From assembly GCA_030647205.1 (NCBI GenBank), contig JAUSJO010000003.1, forward strand, positions 16,665 to 80,664: a stretch of DNA of 64,000 bases, given 5' to 3'. Below are positions 13,867-22,957 of the stretch, one piece after another (the stretch's first letter is position 1; every line of letters starts with the position of its first letter). Source of the DNA: a bacterium (GTDB taxonomy: Bacteria; Patescibacteria; CPR2; UBA1875; JAJYID01). The notes under the pieces are model-generated. The model was not told the DNA's origin. It did no database searches and saw nothing but the letters and a program-made list of their open reading frames with translations. Both the position numbers and the translations under genes were made by a program.

Positions 13867-16068
13867 TTAAATTAATGGCAGTTGTTTTGCTATGGGCATT
13901 TTAACTGAAAAGGTTGTTCCTTCTCCTTGTTTACCTGAAACACCGATCTCTCCGCCGTGCGCAACAACCAGTTTCTTTGTGATATATAGGCCTAGTCCTG
14001 TTCCGCCGGCTTGGATACTCAGAGGATTATGAATCCGCGAAAACCTTCTGAAAAGCTTATCTTGGTCTTCTTTTGCTACGCCGACACCGTTATCTTTTAT
14101 CGATACCTCGGCAAATTCTTTTCCTGATGTGATATTGATCTCTACTTTTCCGCCATCAAAAGAATATTTTACGGCGTTATCTATCAAGTTACCGAGTATT
14201 TGCATAAACCTAGCTCTATCAGCCAAAATATAAATATTAAGATTTTTGCATTGGTGCTCTGTACTACTCTTGCTTTTCTTGAGGCAACATTCAATATTTT
14301 TATTCTGCACAGTTACGGCAATCTTTTTTGTCTTAATCTTCGCGCCAAGCTCCCGGATCATCATACAAACCGCTTCCGATAGATTTAGAGGTTCCTTGTG
14401 CAAGTTAAACTTGCCGAGCTCTATTCTCGATACATCAAGGATATCCTCAACTAACACTACCATCCTATCAGTACTTTCCTCCACTCTCGTAAGCGAACGT
14501 TCTTGTTTTTCGTTTAGCTTACCGTAGTCACTGTTTAATGTCATAGTCAGATAGCCTTTCATGGCCGTAAGCGGGGTTCTGAGCTCGTGTGAGACCATGG
14601 ACATAAACTCGTTTTTATCCTGCTCGACTTCCTTTCCCTTTGTTATGTCCTTGATATGGATAATCCCATATATTTCAGACTCCAAATCCTGCATGGCCGT
14701 TTTCATACTAATCATAACCCAGTATCTTCCGTTTTTAGTTTTGATATAGTACTCTTTTGGCCGGATAGTTCTGTGTGATGAAAAAAAGTTGTCAATTTTC
14801 TTTGAAAGAGCTTGCTGGTCTGTTGCCTTGAATCTACTCAGGTTTTTAATCGAAGAAAGAGTTGGTGACTCAACTTCCGGATCCATTATTTTCAAAAGCG
14901 AAAAGATATTTTTCCCGCTTAGGCTTGTTTTCTTTGAACCAAGGAGTTCACGCGCTTTTAAGTTCGCTTCGATAATTAGCTTGTCTCTTGAAAGTAGGAT
15001 TATCCCATCATCAACATTATGAAAGACGGTTCTCCATCTTTCCTTTTCCTCTATAATTTTTTTGGATGACTGTTGTCGTATAATGAATTTAGAGATTTTA
15101 CTTGCTGCGAGTATAATAAGATTTTTTTCAAGGACAGAAAGGTTCTCTATGTTTTTGACACTATCCTCTATAAGGATAAAACCATTCATTTGGTTGCCTG
15201 TAGAAATCGGGTATATGGTGGTATGGCCCGTCCCCTTTCTTGTGATGAGTTCAAAATTTTGCTTTTCAGAAAGATCAAAGAAAGTGCGCTTTCTTCCGTG
15301 AGCATCGGCATACACCTTTGTTAGGCTGGCGATGAGTCTGACATTTTTGCTGTCCGTGCACTTATATAAGGGGATTGCTCGTATGGAGTCCGTGACACAG
15401 ATAGATATATTGTCCACATCTACAAACTTGATCATCTCTTTTTTAATTTCTTTCAATTTTCGTCCCAGAGGGAGATCATCTTCTAAAATGTTTGGGAGGT
15501 CTTTCCTCGCCTGGAGTTCGACTCTTTGCCCCTCGGCTTCATGCAAAAGAATTATGTTTTCTAAAACACTCTCCATTTTTTTTGCAAAGACGTCTATCAC
15601 TGCTTTTTGTGGCGGAAAGGAGCTTTTGTTTTGCCCGGAATAAGTTAAGTTTATAACACCTAAGACTTCGTCGTTTTTGATTATAGGAAAAGACAGGATT
15701 GCTCCGGAGCTTTTTTTGGAAATAATCTTAAATCTTTTATCTTTTTTTATATCTTCAATAAATACTCTTTTTTGGTGCTTGGCTGCCCAGCCGGCAACAC
15801 CCTCGCCGAGTTTAAACGGATAAGTGGTTTTCTCACCAATTTTCCATAAGTAGTCATAGCTATCTAAAAACATGATAGTGCAACCCGAGGCTCCCGAATA
15901 TTTCATGAGGAGATTCTTGGTCTTTTTGACCGAGGCGTCCATATTTTTTAAGTAAAAGTCAAAGTTTGCAATATCAAAAATGAGCTTCGTAATATCTCTA
16001 CTACCAACATTACCAGCATTTCCACTTTGAAGCCCCAGTGCAGTTTCGTCTGCCTTCTCTTTTAACAT
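13867..16068 (-). CDS. Soluble GAF-PAS sensor histidine kinase
   Basis: 733 aa with no membrane segment, so a cytoplasmic sensor. Order: an N-terminal helical part, a GAF domain (~60-180, SGCTIMFLDSYDYLWKIGEK, LGEGVAGWAAKHQKRVF), a second GAF-like region (~215-345), a PAS domain (~355-480, DDGIILLSRDKLIIEAN), HisKA with the phospho-histidine in SHELRTPLTAMKG (~500), and HATPase_c with the N box NLIDNAVKYS, DNGVGVAKEDQDKLF and GGTGLGLYI. The cognate partner is likely the CheY-like gene just downstream. The -10-like TATTGT lies seven bases before the ATG, so the mRNA may be leaderless. Confidence 0.92.
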   Translation of the reverse strand: MLKEKADETALGLQSGNAGNVGSRDITKLIFDIANFDFYLKNMDASVKKTKNLLMKYSGASGCTIMFLDSYDYLWKIGEKTTYPFKLGEGVAGWAAKHQKRVFIEDIKKDKRFKIISKKSSGAILSFPIIKNDEVLGVINLTYSGQNKSSFPPQKAVIDVFAKKMESVLENIILLHEAEGQRVELQARKDLPNILEDDLPLGRKLKEIKKEMIKFVDVDNISICVTDSIRAIPLYKCTDSKNVRLIASLTKVYADAHGRKRTFFDLSEKQNFELITRKGTGHTTIYPISTGNQMNGFILIEDSVKNIENLSVLEKNLIILAASKISKFIIRQQSSKKIIEEKERWRTVFHNVDDGIILLSRDKLIIEANLKARELLGSKKTSLSGKNIFSLLKIMDPEVESPTLSSIKNLSRFKATDQQALSKKIDNFFSSHRTIRPKEYYIKTKNGRYWVMISMKTAMQDLESEIYGIIHIKDITKGKEVEQDKNEFMSMVSHELRTPLTAMKGYLTMTLNSDYGKLNEKQERSLTRVEESTDRMVVLVEDILDVSRIELGKFNLHKEPLNLSEAVCMMIRELGAKIKTKKIAVTVQNKNIECCLKKSKSSTEHQCKNLNIYILADRARFMQILGNLIDNAVKYSFDGGKVEINITSGKEFAEVSIKDNGVGVAKEDQDKLFRRFSRIHNPLSIQAGGTGLGLYITKKLVVAHGGEIGVSGKQGEGTTFSVKMPIAKQLPLI

Positions 16069-16157
16069 GTACTTAACAATAGTCTTTATTTATATTTCAA
16101 GCATTGTAAAAAAAATCAAAAACTTGCCTTTTGGCCATACTATTTTTGTAAGAATAA

Positions 16158-18359
16158 CTAGTTGTTTTGAGTTTTATTCGTAGTTTTTTTATCAGTTGGA
16201 ATAGTTTTGATCTTTTTATTAAAGACATTAAGATAAGAAAAGTCAGGCTTTAGGGTTGGTTCTTTTCCTGGGAGAAAGTATTCTAGCACATAAGGGCTGC
16301 CGTCTCTTGGAGCTTTTGCGAAAGTATAAGGATTGACCCAAACCTCACTTAAGTTTTTGGGTTTCTCAAATGCAATATCAGGTCTGCTTTTTATGAGTCC
16401 GTCCATCACATCATGCCATATATATGCTGCACCCTCAATACCACTAATCTGCCCCATTTTGCTTCGGTCATTGTTGCCCATCCAAACACCAACTGTTATT
16501 TCCGGGGTATAGCCCACCGTCCATGAGTCAGCATAGCTGTCGGTGGTTCCCGTTTTTGCCGCTACGGTGTGTCCTTTTATTTCAAGTTTGTTGCCATATC
16601 CAAACACTTTTTGTCTTGCTTTTGTGTCAGATAAAATGCTTGTAGTCATATAAGCGACTCGTGGATCAAGAACCTCTTTTTTCTGTCGAGTGACCCTGTA
16701 GATGTTCTCATCTCTGTTGTCCAGCACTTTGCTTATCCCGGAAGGCATAGTTCGTTTTCCGCCGTCAGAAAGAGTTGAGTATGCCTCAACAAGATCGAGC
16801 AGTTTTACTTCCCCGCTTCCGAGACTTAGGGAAAGTCCATAGTTTTTAGGGTCATTATCCAGGGTTGTTATGCCCATGGCCTCAGCAGTTTTTATAACAT
16901 TATCGATGCCTGCAAGCTGACCCATCTCGACTGTCGGAATATTGAGAGAGTTAGCGAGGGCATTTCTCGCGGATATATTCCCCATGTAACCGCCATTATA
17001 GTTTTTGGGAATATATGGAGGGATTCCACCGAAGTTAATGGACTGATCTATCAGTTTTGTTAACGGGGAGTACCCTTGCAAAAATCCTGCAGAGTAGACT
17101 ATTGGCTTAAACGACGAACCCGGTTGCCTCTCGGAAGTTGCAACATTGACTTTACTTTTCTCCCAGTCAACTCCGCCAACCATTGCTAAAACATCATTTG
17201 TTTTGTTGTCCATTACCACTACTGCCGAGTTTGAAACATGCGCATACTTAAATTTATTCACATATTCTTTAGCCTTTGCTTCGGCCAGATCCTGTTTTTC
17301 GGGGTCAAGAGTTGTATAGACCTTTAATCCCCCTGTCTCTACAAGTTCTGAGCCGTATAGACCGATTAGCTCTTGTTTTACATACTGTATGAAGTAAGGA
17401 TATTTCATAGTGCTTGATCTCTCTCCACTCAAGGTTAGAGACTCATTGACTGCTTTTTTACCATCGTCTTCTGTGATGTATTTTTCCAATATCATCTGCT
17501 GAAGCACATATTCATGCCTCTTCTTACCATTTTCATAATCTCCGCTAATGAGTGAATATCTGCTTGGTGCTGCCGGGAGCCCTGCGAGATAGCTGGACTC
17601 TGCAAGATCCAAATCTTTTAAGTCTTTCCCAAAATATATTTTTGCGGCATTTTTTATACCCTGGGCCTGTTCACCATAATAAATGCTATTTAGATATTGC
17701 TCCAGAATCTGGTCCTTAGACATCCTTTTCTCAAGCTCATATGAATATACGAGCTCTTTAAGTTTTCTCTCAAAGCTTTTTTCACCGGCAAGATATCTGT
17801 TTTTCACAAGCTGTTGGGTAATACTTGACCCTCCTTGTGAGTATTCGCTTTCAACAAAGAGGCCTGATAGTTTTGTTAATCCTGGTTTATCGCTTGCTTG
17901 ATAATTTCGAAGAGCAGCTCTTAGTATTCCTTTGGCGTCGACCGGTCCGTGATTATAAAAATCCTTATCTTCAGCGGCTAATGTTGCCTTTTTTATAACG
18001 TCGGGAATTTGATCTAGAGGAACATAGTCTGGGTCGCTGGTTCCGAACCCCTCGTATATCACATTTCCGTTCTTGTCATAAAAAACAGCCTGTGTTCCCC
18101 CGCTTTTAGGTTTGGCGCTTTTAAAATCATTCGCATACTTGAAATATATTCCTATAAGGAAGAACCCCAATGTTAAAAAACCAATTATAAAAAATATTAA
18201 AAGAGTTCTCCCAAGTACGGCAAAAGTCTTGGATAGAATGTGCTTAAAAACAACCCACCACTGTTTTACAAACTTTTTACTGTCTGTCCCCTTCTTTTTT
18301 TTGTGGGGCTCGTGATGCTGTGTTTTTTTATTCTGAGATTCGTGATCACCCTCAACCAT
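16158..18359 (-). CDS. Bifunctional penicillin-binding protein 1A (GT51 + transpeptidase)
   Basis: 733 aa, class A PBP. A Lys-rich cytoplasmic tail is followed by one membrane helix (~45-70). The GT51 glycosyltransferase domain shows EDKDFYNHGPVD and GGSSITQQLVKNRYL. The transpeptidase has the three catalytic motifs: SSFK in RQPGSSFKP, SLN in NALANSLNIP and KTGT in AAKTGTTDSY. It polymerises and cross-links peptidoglycan outside the membrane. It is separated from the upstream structured RNA (18443-19096) by that RNA's terminator. Confidence 0.95.
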   Translation of the reverse strand: MVEGDHESQNKKTQHHEPHKKKKGTDSKKFVKQWWVVFKHILSKTFAVLGRTLLIFFIIGFLTLGFFLIGIYFKYANDFKSAKPKSGGTQAVFYDKNGNVIYEGFGTSDPDYVPLDQIPDVIKKATLAAEDKDFYNHGPVDAKGILRAALRNYQASDKPGLTKLSGLFVESEYSQGGSSITQQLVKNRYLAGEKSFERKLKELVYSYELEKRMSKDQILEQYLNSIYYGEQAQGIKNAAKIYFGKDLKDLDLAESSYLAGLPAAPSRYSLISGDYENGKKRHEYVLQQMILEKYITEDDGKKAVNESLTLSGERSSTMKYPYFIQYVKQELIGLYGSELVETGGLKVYTTLDPEKQDLAEAKAKEYVNKFKYAHVSNSAVVVMDNKTNDVLAMVGGVDWEKSKVNVATSERQPGSSFKPIVYSAGFLQGYSPLTKLIDQSINFGGIPPYIPKNYNGGYMGNISARNALANSLNIPTVEMGQLAGIDNVIKTAEAMGITTLDNDPKNYGLSLSLGSGEVKLLDLVEAYSTLSDGGKRTMPSGISKVLDNRDENIYRVTRQKKEVLDPRVAYMTTSILSDTKARQKVFGYGNKLEIKGHTVAAKTGTTDSYADSWTVGYTPEITVGVWMGNNDRSKMGQISGIEGAAYIWHDVMDGLIKSRPDIAFEKPKNLSEVWVNPYTFAKAPRDGSPYVLEYFLPGKEPTLKPDFSYLNVFNKKIKTIPTDKKTTNKTQNN

Positions 18360-18442
18360 ATCGAAATTTATTTAATAACTAGCTTCTAATAAGTTAATTG
18401 TAATAGCAAAAGATGTTTTTGTTAAGAAGTAAAATGACAAAA

Positions 18443-19096
18443 ATAAAAAACTCTCACATAAGTGAGAGAAATGATTCGGGGCGACACACAGTGTCGGTGT
18501 CGCCCCGTGACAGATTCTTTTTTTTGTGAATCCTGTCAGTGTTGGAGAGTTAGGCATACTCCCCGAGTAACAATAAACCAAATTTTGAAGTGTGAGGCTG
18601 GGTGCCTCCAAGTCTTTATCCTTGCACCGGGCTGTATCCTCGGGAAAAATGTTTTTCCCTGAAGGACGAAAAAAGCGTCGGTTCGTCAGAATAAATCGTT
18701 GGAGGGCACCCTCGCGCTCAATCTGTTTTTCCTCCACGGAAGGTGAGTCATCGGTCAGTCTAAATGTGCCTAGTTACAAAAACCAAAACGGTTCTTGTAG
18801 TGACTGAAAGAAGCTCGACGATGCGTATTGGAAGGTACCGGTTACCGGTACGAGTGGGTGGTTATAAGGTCACCCTAAAGCAATTTAATTATTCTGAGAC
18901 ATACCCGTAAAGGATATGCCTCTAGCGTCTCAGACCCATCCTTGTTTCTCCTTTCAACGCGGCCAGGCATCGGAGATATAGATCGGTCTCCCCAAAGGGG
19001 AATATGGGTTGCTCCTTGCACCATCAATGTACCATATGTCAAACTGGTACCACCTCTATTTGGTGTTGAAAATGTGCGTAAGGGCTAACCCTAATG
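18443..19096 (-). ncRNA. Large structured RNA 'a', ~654 nt, family unknown
   Basis: Gene-free stretch bounded by a consensus minus-strand promoter (19103-19131) and a textbook terminator (CTCTCAC/GTGAGAG, 18451-18468, then TTTTTT). Between them at least ten strong hairpins follow one another: GTACCA/TGGTAC, TCCCC/GGGGA, TCTGAGAC/GTCTCAGA (18893-18934), GTACCGG/CCGGTAC, ACAAGAACC/GGTTTTTGT, GGGAAAAA/TTTTTCCC, GGTGC/GCACC, GACAGGATTC/GAATCTGTC, and an 11-bp CGGGGCGACAC/GTGTCGCCCCG (18477-18507). No open frame has a start with a ribosome site. Hallmarks of tmRNA, RNase P, SRP and group I/II introns were not found. Confidence 0.7.
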
Positions 19097-19102
19097 AAAA
19101 GT

Positions 19103-19131
19103 ATTATATCAAAAGTTCTTATGTTAGTCAA
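19103..19131 (-). promoter_or_regulatory. Promoter of structured RNA 'a'
   Basis: -35 TTGACT (19126-19131), 17-bp spacer, -10 TATAAT (19103-19108). It lies right behind the terminator of RNA 'b'. Confidence 0.75.
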
Positions 19132-19164
19132 GAGTTTTTTAAAATAAGGAAATGTTTCCTTTGA

Positions 19165-19584
19165 CTTTTTATAAAGAGAGCGGCCCTATGATAGGGCCGC
19201 AAGTGGGGAGTTGTAATAAGGCCCTGGCTGGGCCGGCAAACAACTTCTGTTGGAGGTAGGCACTCCTCCCAAATTTCTTAAATTTTATGGGTGGCCCCTG
19301 TTTCGGGGAACGGGGCCACCCTGCCGGTTCCTGTTTTTGTGTTTCTTTTGGTGAGCGGGCCTGCTGGAGCAGTTAAATTCCCGGATCGTTGAGATTGGAT
19401 TAACAGGTAAACCTGATCTCAATTTTTGAAATATTTAGGGTACTTATCTGGTTGGTTTTATATCTTCCCAGCCTTGATAAAAAGTTTGGCTCTAGGGCCG
19501 CCGGATATCCTCTGTTTTACTTCGTTGGGAGCTTGCCCCCTCCTACTTCCAAAGCCTATCCGACGACCCAGAACGTTTAGAGCG
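19165..19584 (-). ncRNA. Structured RNA 'b', ~410 nt, family unknown
   Basis: Starts about 7 nt past the -10 at 19591-19596 and ends at the GCGGCCCT/AGGGCCGC hairpin (19180-19200) with a moderate T-run; a second palindrome AAGGAAA/TTTCCTT (19147-19162) follows. Inner structure: an 11-bp closing stem pairing 19557-19567 with 19497-19507, a 10-bp GGGTGGCCCC/GGGGCCACCC hairpin (19289-19321), a CCGGCA/TGCCGG pairing enclosing it, CTGG/CCAG and GAGAT/ATCTC stems. The length would suit RNase P RNA, but the conserved P4 sequences are not visible. No credible protein frame. Confidence 0.65.
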
Positions 19585-19590
19585 ACCAAA

Positions 19591-19619
19591 AGTATACTAA
19601 ATTTTTATCCCCAAGTCAA
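19591..19619 (-). promoter_or_regulatory. Promoter of structured RNA 'b'
   Basis: -35 TTGACT (19614-19619), 17-bp spacer, -10 TATACT (19591-19596), placed in the 9-38 nt just past the ROK kinase stop codon. Confidence 0.75.
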
Positions 19620-19627
19620 TGGTCTTT

Positions 19628-20473
19628 CTAGAAATCCTTATGCAACTCAATACCAAAAGTAGTGTTTAAAGTCATCAAAGTACCGTAGAGAGGTGCTTTG
19701 TCTCCAATACTTGACTCAAGGAGAGTAATATTATTTACGAATCCCTTAAGTCTTTTTTCAAGGTTTTTAATAAAGTCCGGGTGTTTGATGATGACATTCC
19801 CATCTAAAATCAAGTAATCTACCGGATGTTTTTCCAGTATCTTCAAGATTCCTTTTTCCATGCATTCTAAAACAGTATCCCACTCTTCCCTGCTCAACTC
19901 TGACATTTTTTTATTTAACCTTTTCTCTACAGCATACCCACCAACATAGCTTTCTATGCAGTCGACTTTGCCGCATCTACACTTACGGCCATCACCTCCT
20001 ATGTTTAAATGGCCGGGCTCGTACTCGTAAACCACAAGTTGATTACCCAACTTCTCAACGGTTACTCCTCCAAGCCCTGTCCCCCAAGTCAAAAATGTAA
20101 AAGATTTTAGGTTTTTACCGTTTCCCCAAACGGATTCAGCAATTCCTCCTGCTGTTCCGTCGTTAATAATGTTAACGGGAATTTTATATTCAGATTTTAA
20201 GTCGGAGAGAAGGCTCTCTGCCTTCCATGCGGGAATGTTTGGATCAACCACTGTTTTCCCGTCGGCACTTATTCCGGAAGCTATGGATACTCCGATGGCA
20301 TCAAGTTTTTCATTATTGCTAAACTTACTAATAGCATCAGTTATATTCCGAAGTCCTCTTGTATAGTCTTCTTTGGTTTTGAATTTTATATATTCAGTCA
20401 GTGTATTTGAATCAAGAGATGTAAAAGAACCGACTCGAGTGTTTGTTCCACCAATGTCTAATGCGATATACAT
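19628..20473 (-). CDS. ROK-family sugar kinase (glucokinase-like)
   Basis: 281 aa. The N-terminal phosphate-binding loop is ALDIGGTNTRVG, the second loop is in LTWGTGLGGVTVE, and the ROK signature zinc site is clear: GHLNIGG...KCRCGKVDC (~residues 154-170). This is most likely a glucokinase or another hexose kinase using ATP; the exact sugar cannot be read from sequence. It is the third gene of a run with a membrane histidine kinase and a two-helix membrane protein (1 nt spacing), so sugar phosphorylation may be tied to that sensor. Confidence 0.85.
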   Translation of the reverse strand: MYIALDIGGTNTRVGSFTSLDSNTLTEYIKFKTKEDYTRGLRNITDAISKFSNNEKLDAIGVSIASGISADGKTVVDPNIPAWKAESLLSDLKSEYKIPVNIINDGTAGGIAESVWGNGKNLKSFTFLTWGTGLGGVTVEKLGNQLVVYEYEPGHLNIGGDGRKCRCGKVDCIESYVGGYAVEKRLNKKMSELSREEWDTVLECMEKGILKILEKHPVDYLILDGNVIIKHPDFIKNLEKRLKGFVNNITLLESSIGDKAPLYGTLMTLNTTFGIELHKDF

Positions 20474-20474
20474 A

Positions 20475-20756
20475 TTACCTTTTTACTTTCAGAAACGCCC
20501 CTCGGCCCCTTTCTTCATAAACGATCTGCCACCATTTTCTGCCGACAGGGACTCCAAACATTGCTCCGATAATGGCTAGTATTCCACCTACGACTTCAGA
20601 TGTGCGGTCATTCATTTCTAAAAGTGTGCCATTAAAGTTTATAAGGACAAAAATTAGATATATCAAAGCAGCGACTGAGGCCAAAAGAATCATTACCATG
20701 ATGATATAGATAATCCTCTTTTGCTTTTTACCGATTTTATTTTCTGTTTTTATCAT
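20475..20756 (-). CDS. Two-helix membrane protein (93 aa)
   Basis: A basic N-terminus (KTENKIGKKQKR) leads into a hydrophobic helix (~16-41), a short polar loop with acidic residues, a second helix (~55-75, VVGGILAIIGAMFGVPVG) and a basic C-terminal tail, giving both ends in the cytoplasm. It overlaps the upstream histidine kinase by 20 nt and is followed 1 nt later by the ROK kinase, so all three are one operon. No family is recognised. Confidence 0.6.
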   Translation of the reverse strand: MIKTENKIGKKQKRIIYIIMVMILLASVAALIYLIFVLINFNGTLLEMNDRTSEVVGGILAIIGAMFGVPVGRKWWQIVYEERGRGAFLKVKR

Positions 20757-22842
20757 TATCCTCGGATGTTGTTAATGATATATAAAATGTGGTTCCCTTC
20801 CCTTCGGCACTCTCGAACCAAATACGCCCATGGTGCGCTTGTATAATAAGTTTCGCCAAGTAAAGACCGAGACCCACTCCCTCATATTCATAAGTATATG
20901 TGCTGGTTCCGCGATTGAACTTCTGGAAAACATTTACCTTTTCATTTTTTGCTATTCCGATGCCGGTATCTTCTATGGTTATGATAACCTCTTTCCTGCC
21001 AATGGTAGGTTGTTTTGTATCATCAATTATTTTTTCCAAGACAACTTTCCCACCTTCTTTGTTGAATTTTATTGCATTTTCTAAAACTGCAATAAATGCT
21101 TGTTTGAGTTTGGCCTGGTCGCCAATGGTTTTGACTCTTTCATTACCAATTTTATTTTCTATTTTTATGTTTTTAGCGTTTGCCTGTGAAGAAACTTCCT
21201 CCAGAACGTTTTCAATAATTGCCGTTAAATCCACCGAGTCTTTTTCTATCTTTACCCCTTGAGTCTCAAGTGATGTTATATTCACAAGGCCTTCAGTAAG
21301 TGATGTTAGGGCCGTTGCACTGCGCTCGGCTTTTTGTAATGTTTCTTTTTGTTTCTTTGTTAACTTTTCAGCCCCAAGCATATCCAAGTAACCTCTTAAG
21401 GTTGTAAGCGGAGTCCTTAGATTATGTGAGGCAATAGCAATAAACTCATTTTTTAACTTATCCATTTTCATAAGGTCATTGATCTGTTTTTGTAGTGTCT
21501 GAGACATGTTGGTAAAGACATTAGCCAGAACCATGAGTTCATCGTTGCTTTTAACTCGTATTTGCGTGTTAAAGTCCCCTTCCGCAATCCTCTTTGAGGC
21601 GTCGGTGATTTTTTTAATAGGGGTTATAATATTTATTCTTGTAAACATTAGAGTCATGAATCCGGTAAGGATAAATACAGCTGCTATCACTACAGACGAG
21701 TAAACGATCTGCTTGTTAAACTCTGCGCTGATTTTTGAATAATCTGATGAGACAACCAGATAGCCTTTTTGAGGGGCTAAACTTACAACGGTATCTAAAA
21801 ACTCGCTGCCGTTTTCTTTATACTTTATATCCCAGCCATATCCATCCTTTGTTTTGTCGCTATCTGCAAATGTACGGTATTTTGTATCTTCCTTTTTTTT
21901 CTCCGAATGATGCAGAACCGTTCCGTCAGAGTCTATAAAGAAAACTGATATTTCATGTTGATAGGTATCTGTGAGACTATCGGCCATCTGGTAGGAGCTC
22001 TCCAGATTCCCATCTTTAATATATTCCCTTACGTGTTCGACAATGTGTCGATTGGTATGGAATGTTTCTTCATAGCGCCGTTGTGTATAAGAAATACCTA
22101 TGTAAGATCCAATTATTATTGCGCTCACGGTAAAATATAAGAAAGTGTGTATAATAATTTTTGTTCCGAGAGATATCTGTTTGTTGATAAAGTAAAGAAC
22201 CCCATAAATCAAAATGATTATAGCAAGAAACAGGCCGATAAAAGTAAGTTCAAGCTGCCGGACTGTTCCAATAAGTGTTTGTCCGGCTGAGTAGTATGAT
22301 GCTTTGCTGAGTAAAAACGTATGCAAAAAAACAGTAACAAGGGCTAAATAACCAAAGAACCGTAAATACAAAGATTGCTTGCTGCCGAGCTTCTTGGATG
22401 CAAACTGGATAAGTCCGGCAAAGAGTATTACCAAGATTAAAACGGATACTTTAGCGAAAAGTATGGAAAGACTTTCTTTTGAGAGCCACTCGCTTGGGAA
22501 CTCATTGGTTAGAACGAGTACCACAAGTGCTACGTGCATAAGCGCGTTAACAAGTCCAATAACACCCATTCCTCTTCCTGCGTGAACAAGTTTTTTTGCA
22601 CCGGTACTATACTGAGCGACTGTTTCAAAAATAACGAAAATTCCAAGTAGTAAAAAAGCGTTTAGAGCTAGGGCCTTATTGCCGGATATAATAATATTCA
22701 AATGTTGCTTGGAGACCATGACTTGGAGCACGAAAAACAATAGAAAGGATAGCGTAGCAACCATTATAGCTGCAAAAAGGCTTTTGCCGTTACCCTCCGT
22801 TTTGTCAAGTATAGGTTTTTCAGGCTCATTCGGAATATTCAT
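20737..22842 (-). CDS. Membrane sensor histidine kinase
   Basis: 701 aa. The N-terminal ~265 residues hold seven or eight hydrophobic helices; an extracytoplasmic sensor segment (~270-385) follows, then another helix (~386-410), a HAMP linker (MFTRINIITPIKKITDASKRIAEGD), HisKA with the histidine in SHNLRTPLTTLRG (~480), and HATPase_c with ENAIKFNKEGG, EDTGIGI and GVGLGLYLAKL. The multi-helix N-terminus before a HAMP kinase is uncommon and may sense a membrane-soluble or transported ligand. No response regulator is adjacent, so its partner lies elsewhere. First gene of the sensor-membrane protein-ROK kinase operon. Confidence 0.9.
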   Translation of the reverse strand: MNIPNEPEKPILDKTEGNGKSLFAAIMVATLSFLLFFVLQVMVSKQHLNIIISGNKALALNAFLLLGIFVIFETVAQYSTGAKKLVHAGRGMGVIGLVNALMHVALVVLVLTNEFPSEWLSKESLSILFAKVSVLILVILFAGLIQFASKKLGSKQSLYLRFFGYLALVTVFLHTFLLSKASYYSAGQTLIGTVRQLELTFIGLFLAIIILIYGVLYFINKQISLGTKIIIHTFLYFTVSAIIIGSYIGISYTQRRYEETFHTNRHIVEHVREYIKDGNLESSYQMADSLTDTYQHEISVFFIDSDGTVLHHSEKKKEDTKYRTFADSDKTKDGYGWDIKYKENGSEFLDTVVSLAPQKGYLVVSSDYSKISAEFNKQIVYSSVVIAAVFILTGFMTLMFTRINIITPIKKITDASKRIAEGDFNTQIRVKSNDELMVLANVFTNMSQTLQKQINDLMKMDKLKNEFIAIASHNLRTPLTTLRGYLDMLGAEKLTKKQKETLQKAERSATALTSLTEGLVNITSLETQGVKIEKDSVDLTAIIENVLEEVSSQANAKNIKIENKIGNERVKTIGDQAKLKQAFIAVLENAIKFNKEGGKVVLEKIIDDTKQPTIGRKEVIITIEDTGIGIAKNEKVNVFQKFNRGTSTYTYEYEGVGLGLYLAKLIIQAHHGRIWFESAEGKGTTFYISLTTSEDNDKNRK

Positions 22843-22957
22843 GCTAAACGTATTCTAACATAAACATATCTTTAGTATAAAGAATATTTTTTAAAAAAAT
22901 ATATTTACAGAAGATATTGAAAAGATTATGATTTTATTATAAACAAAGGAAATTATT

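Noticed and set aside
18372..18737. 121-aa minus-strand frame inside RNA 'a'
   Set aside because: It runs through the hairpins and the terminator, has no ribosome site, and its amino-acid sequence looks random; the region is better explained as structured RNA.
19021..19060. T-box-like GAGGTGGTACC near the 5' end of RNA 'a'
   Set aside because: In a T-box this lies at the 3' end next to a terminator; here it is part of a simple GTACCA/TGGTAC hairpin at the start of the transcript.
19165..19584. RNase P RNA or tmRNA
   Set aside because: The size is suitable for RNA 'b', but the conserved GAGGAAAGTCC and ACAGAA-type segments and the tRNA-like ends were not found on either strand. A covariance search should still be run.
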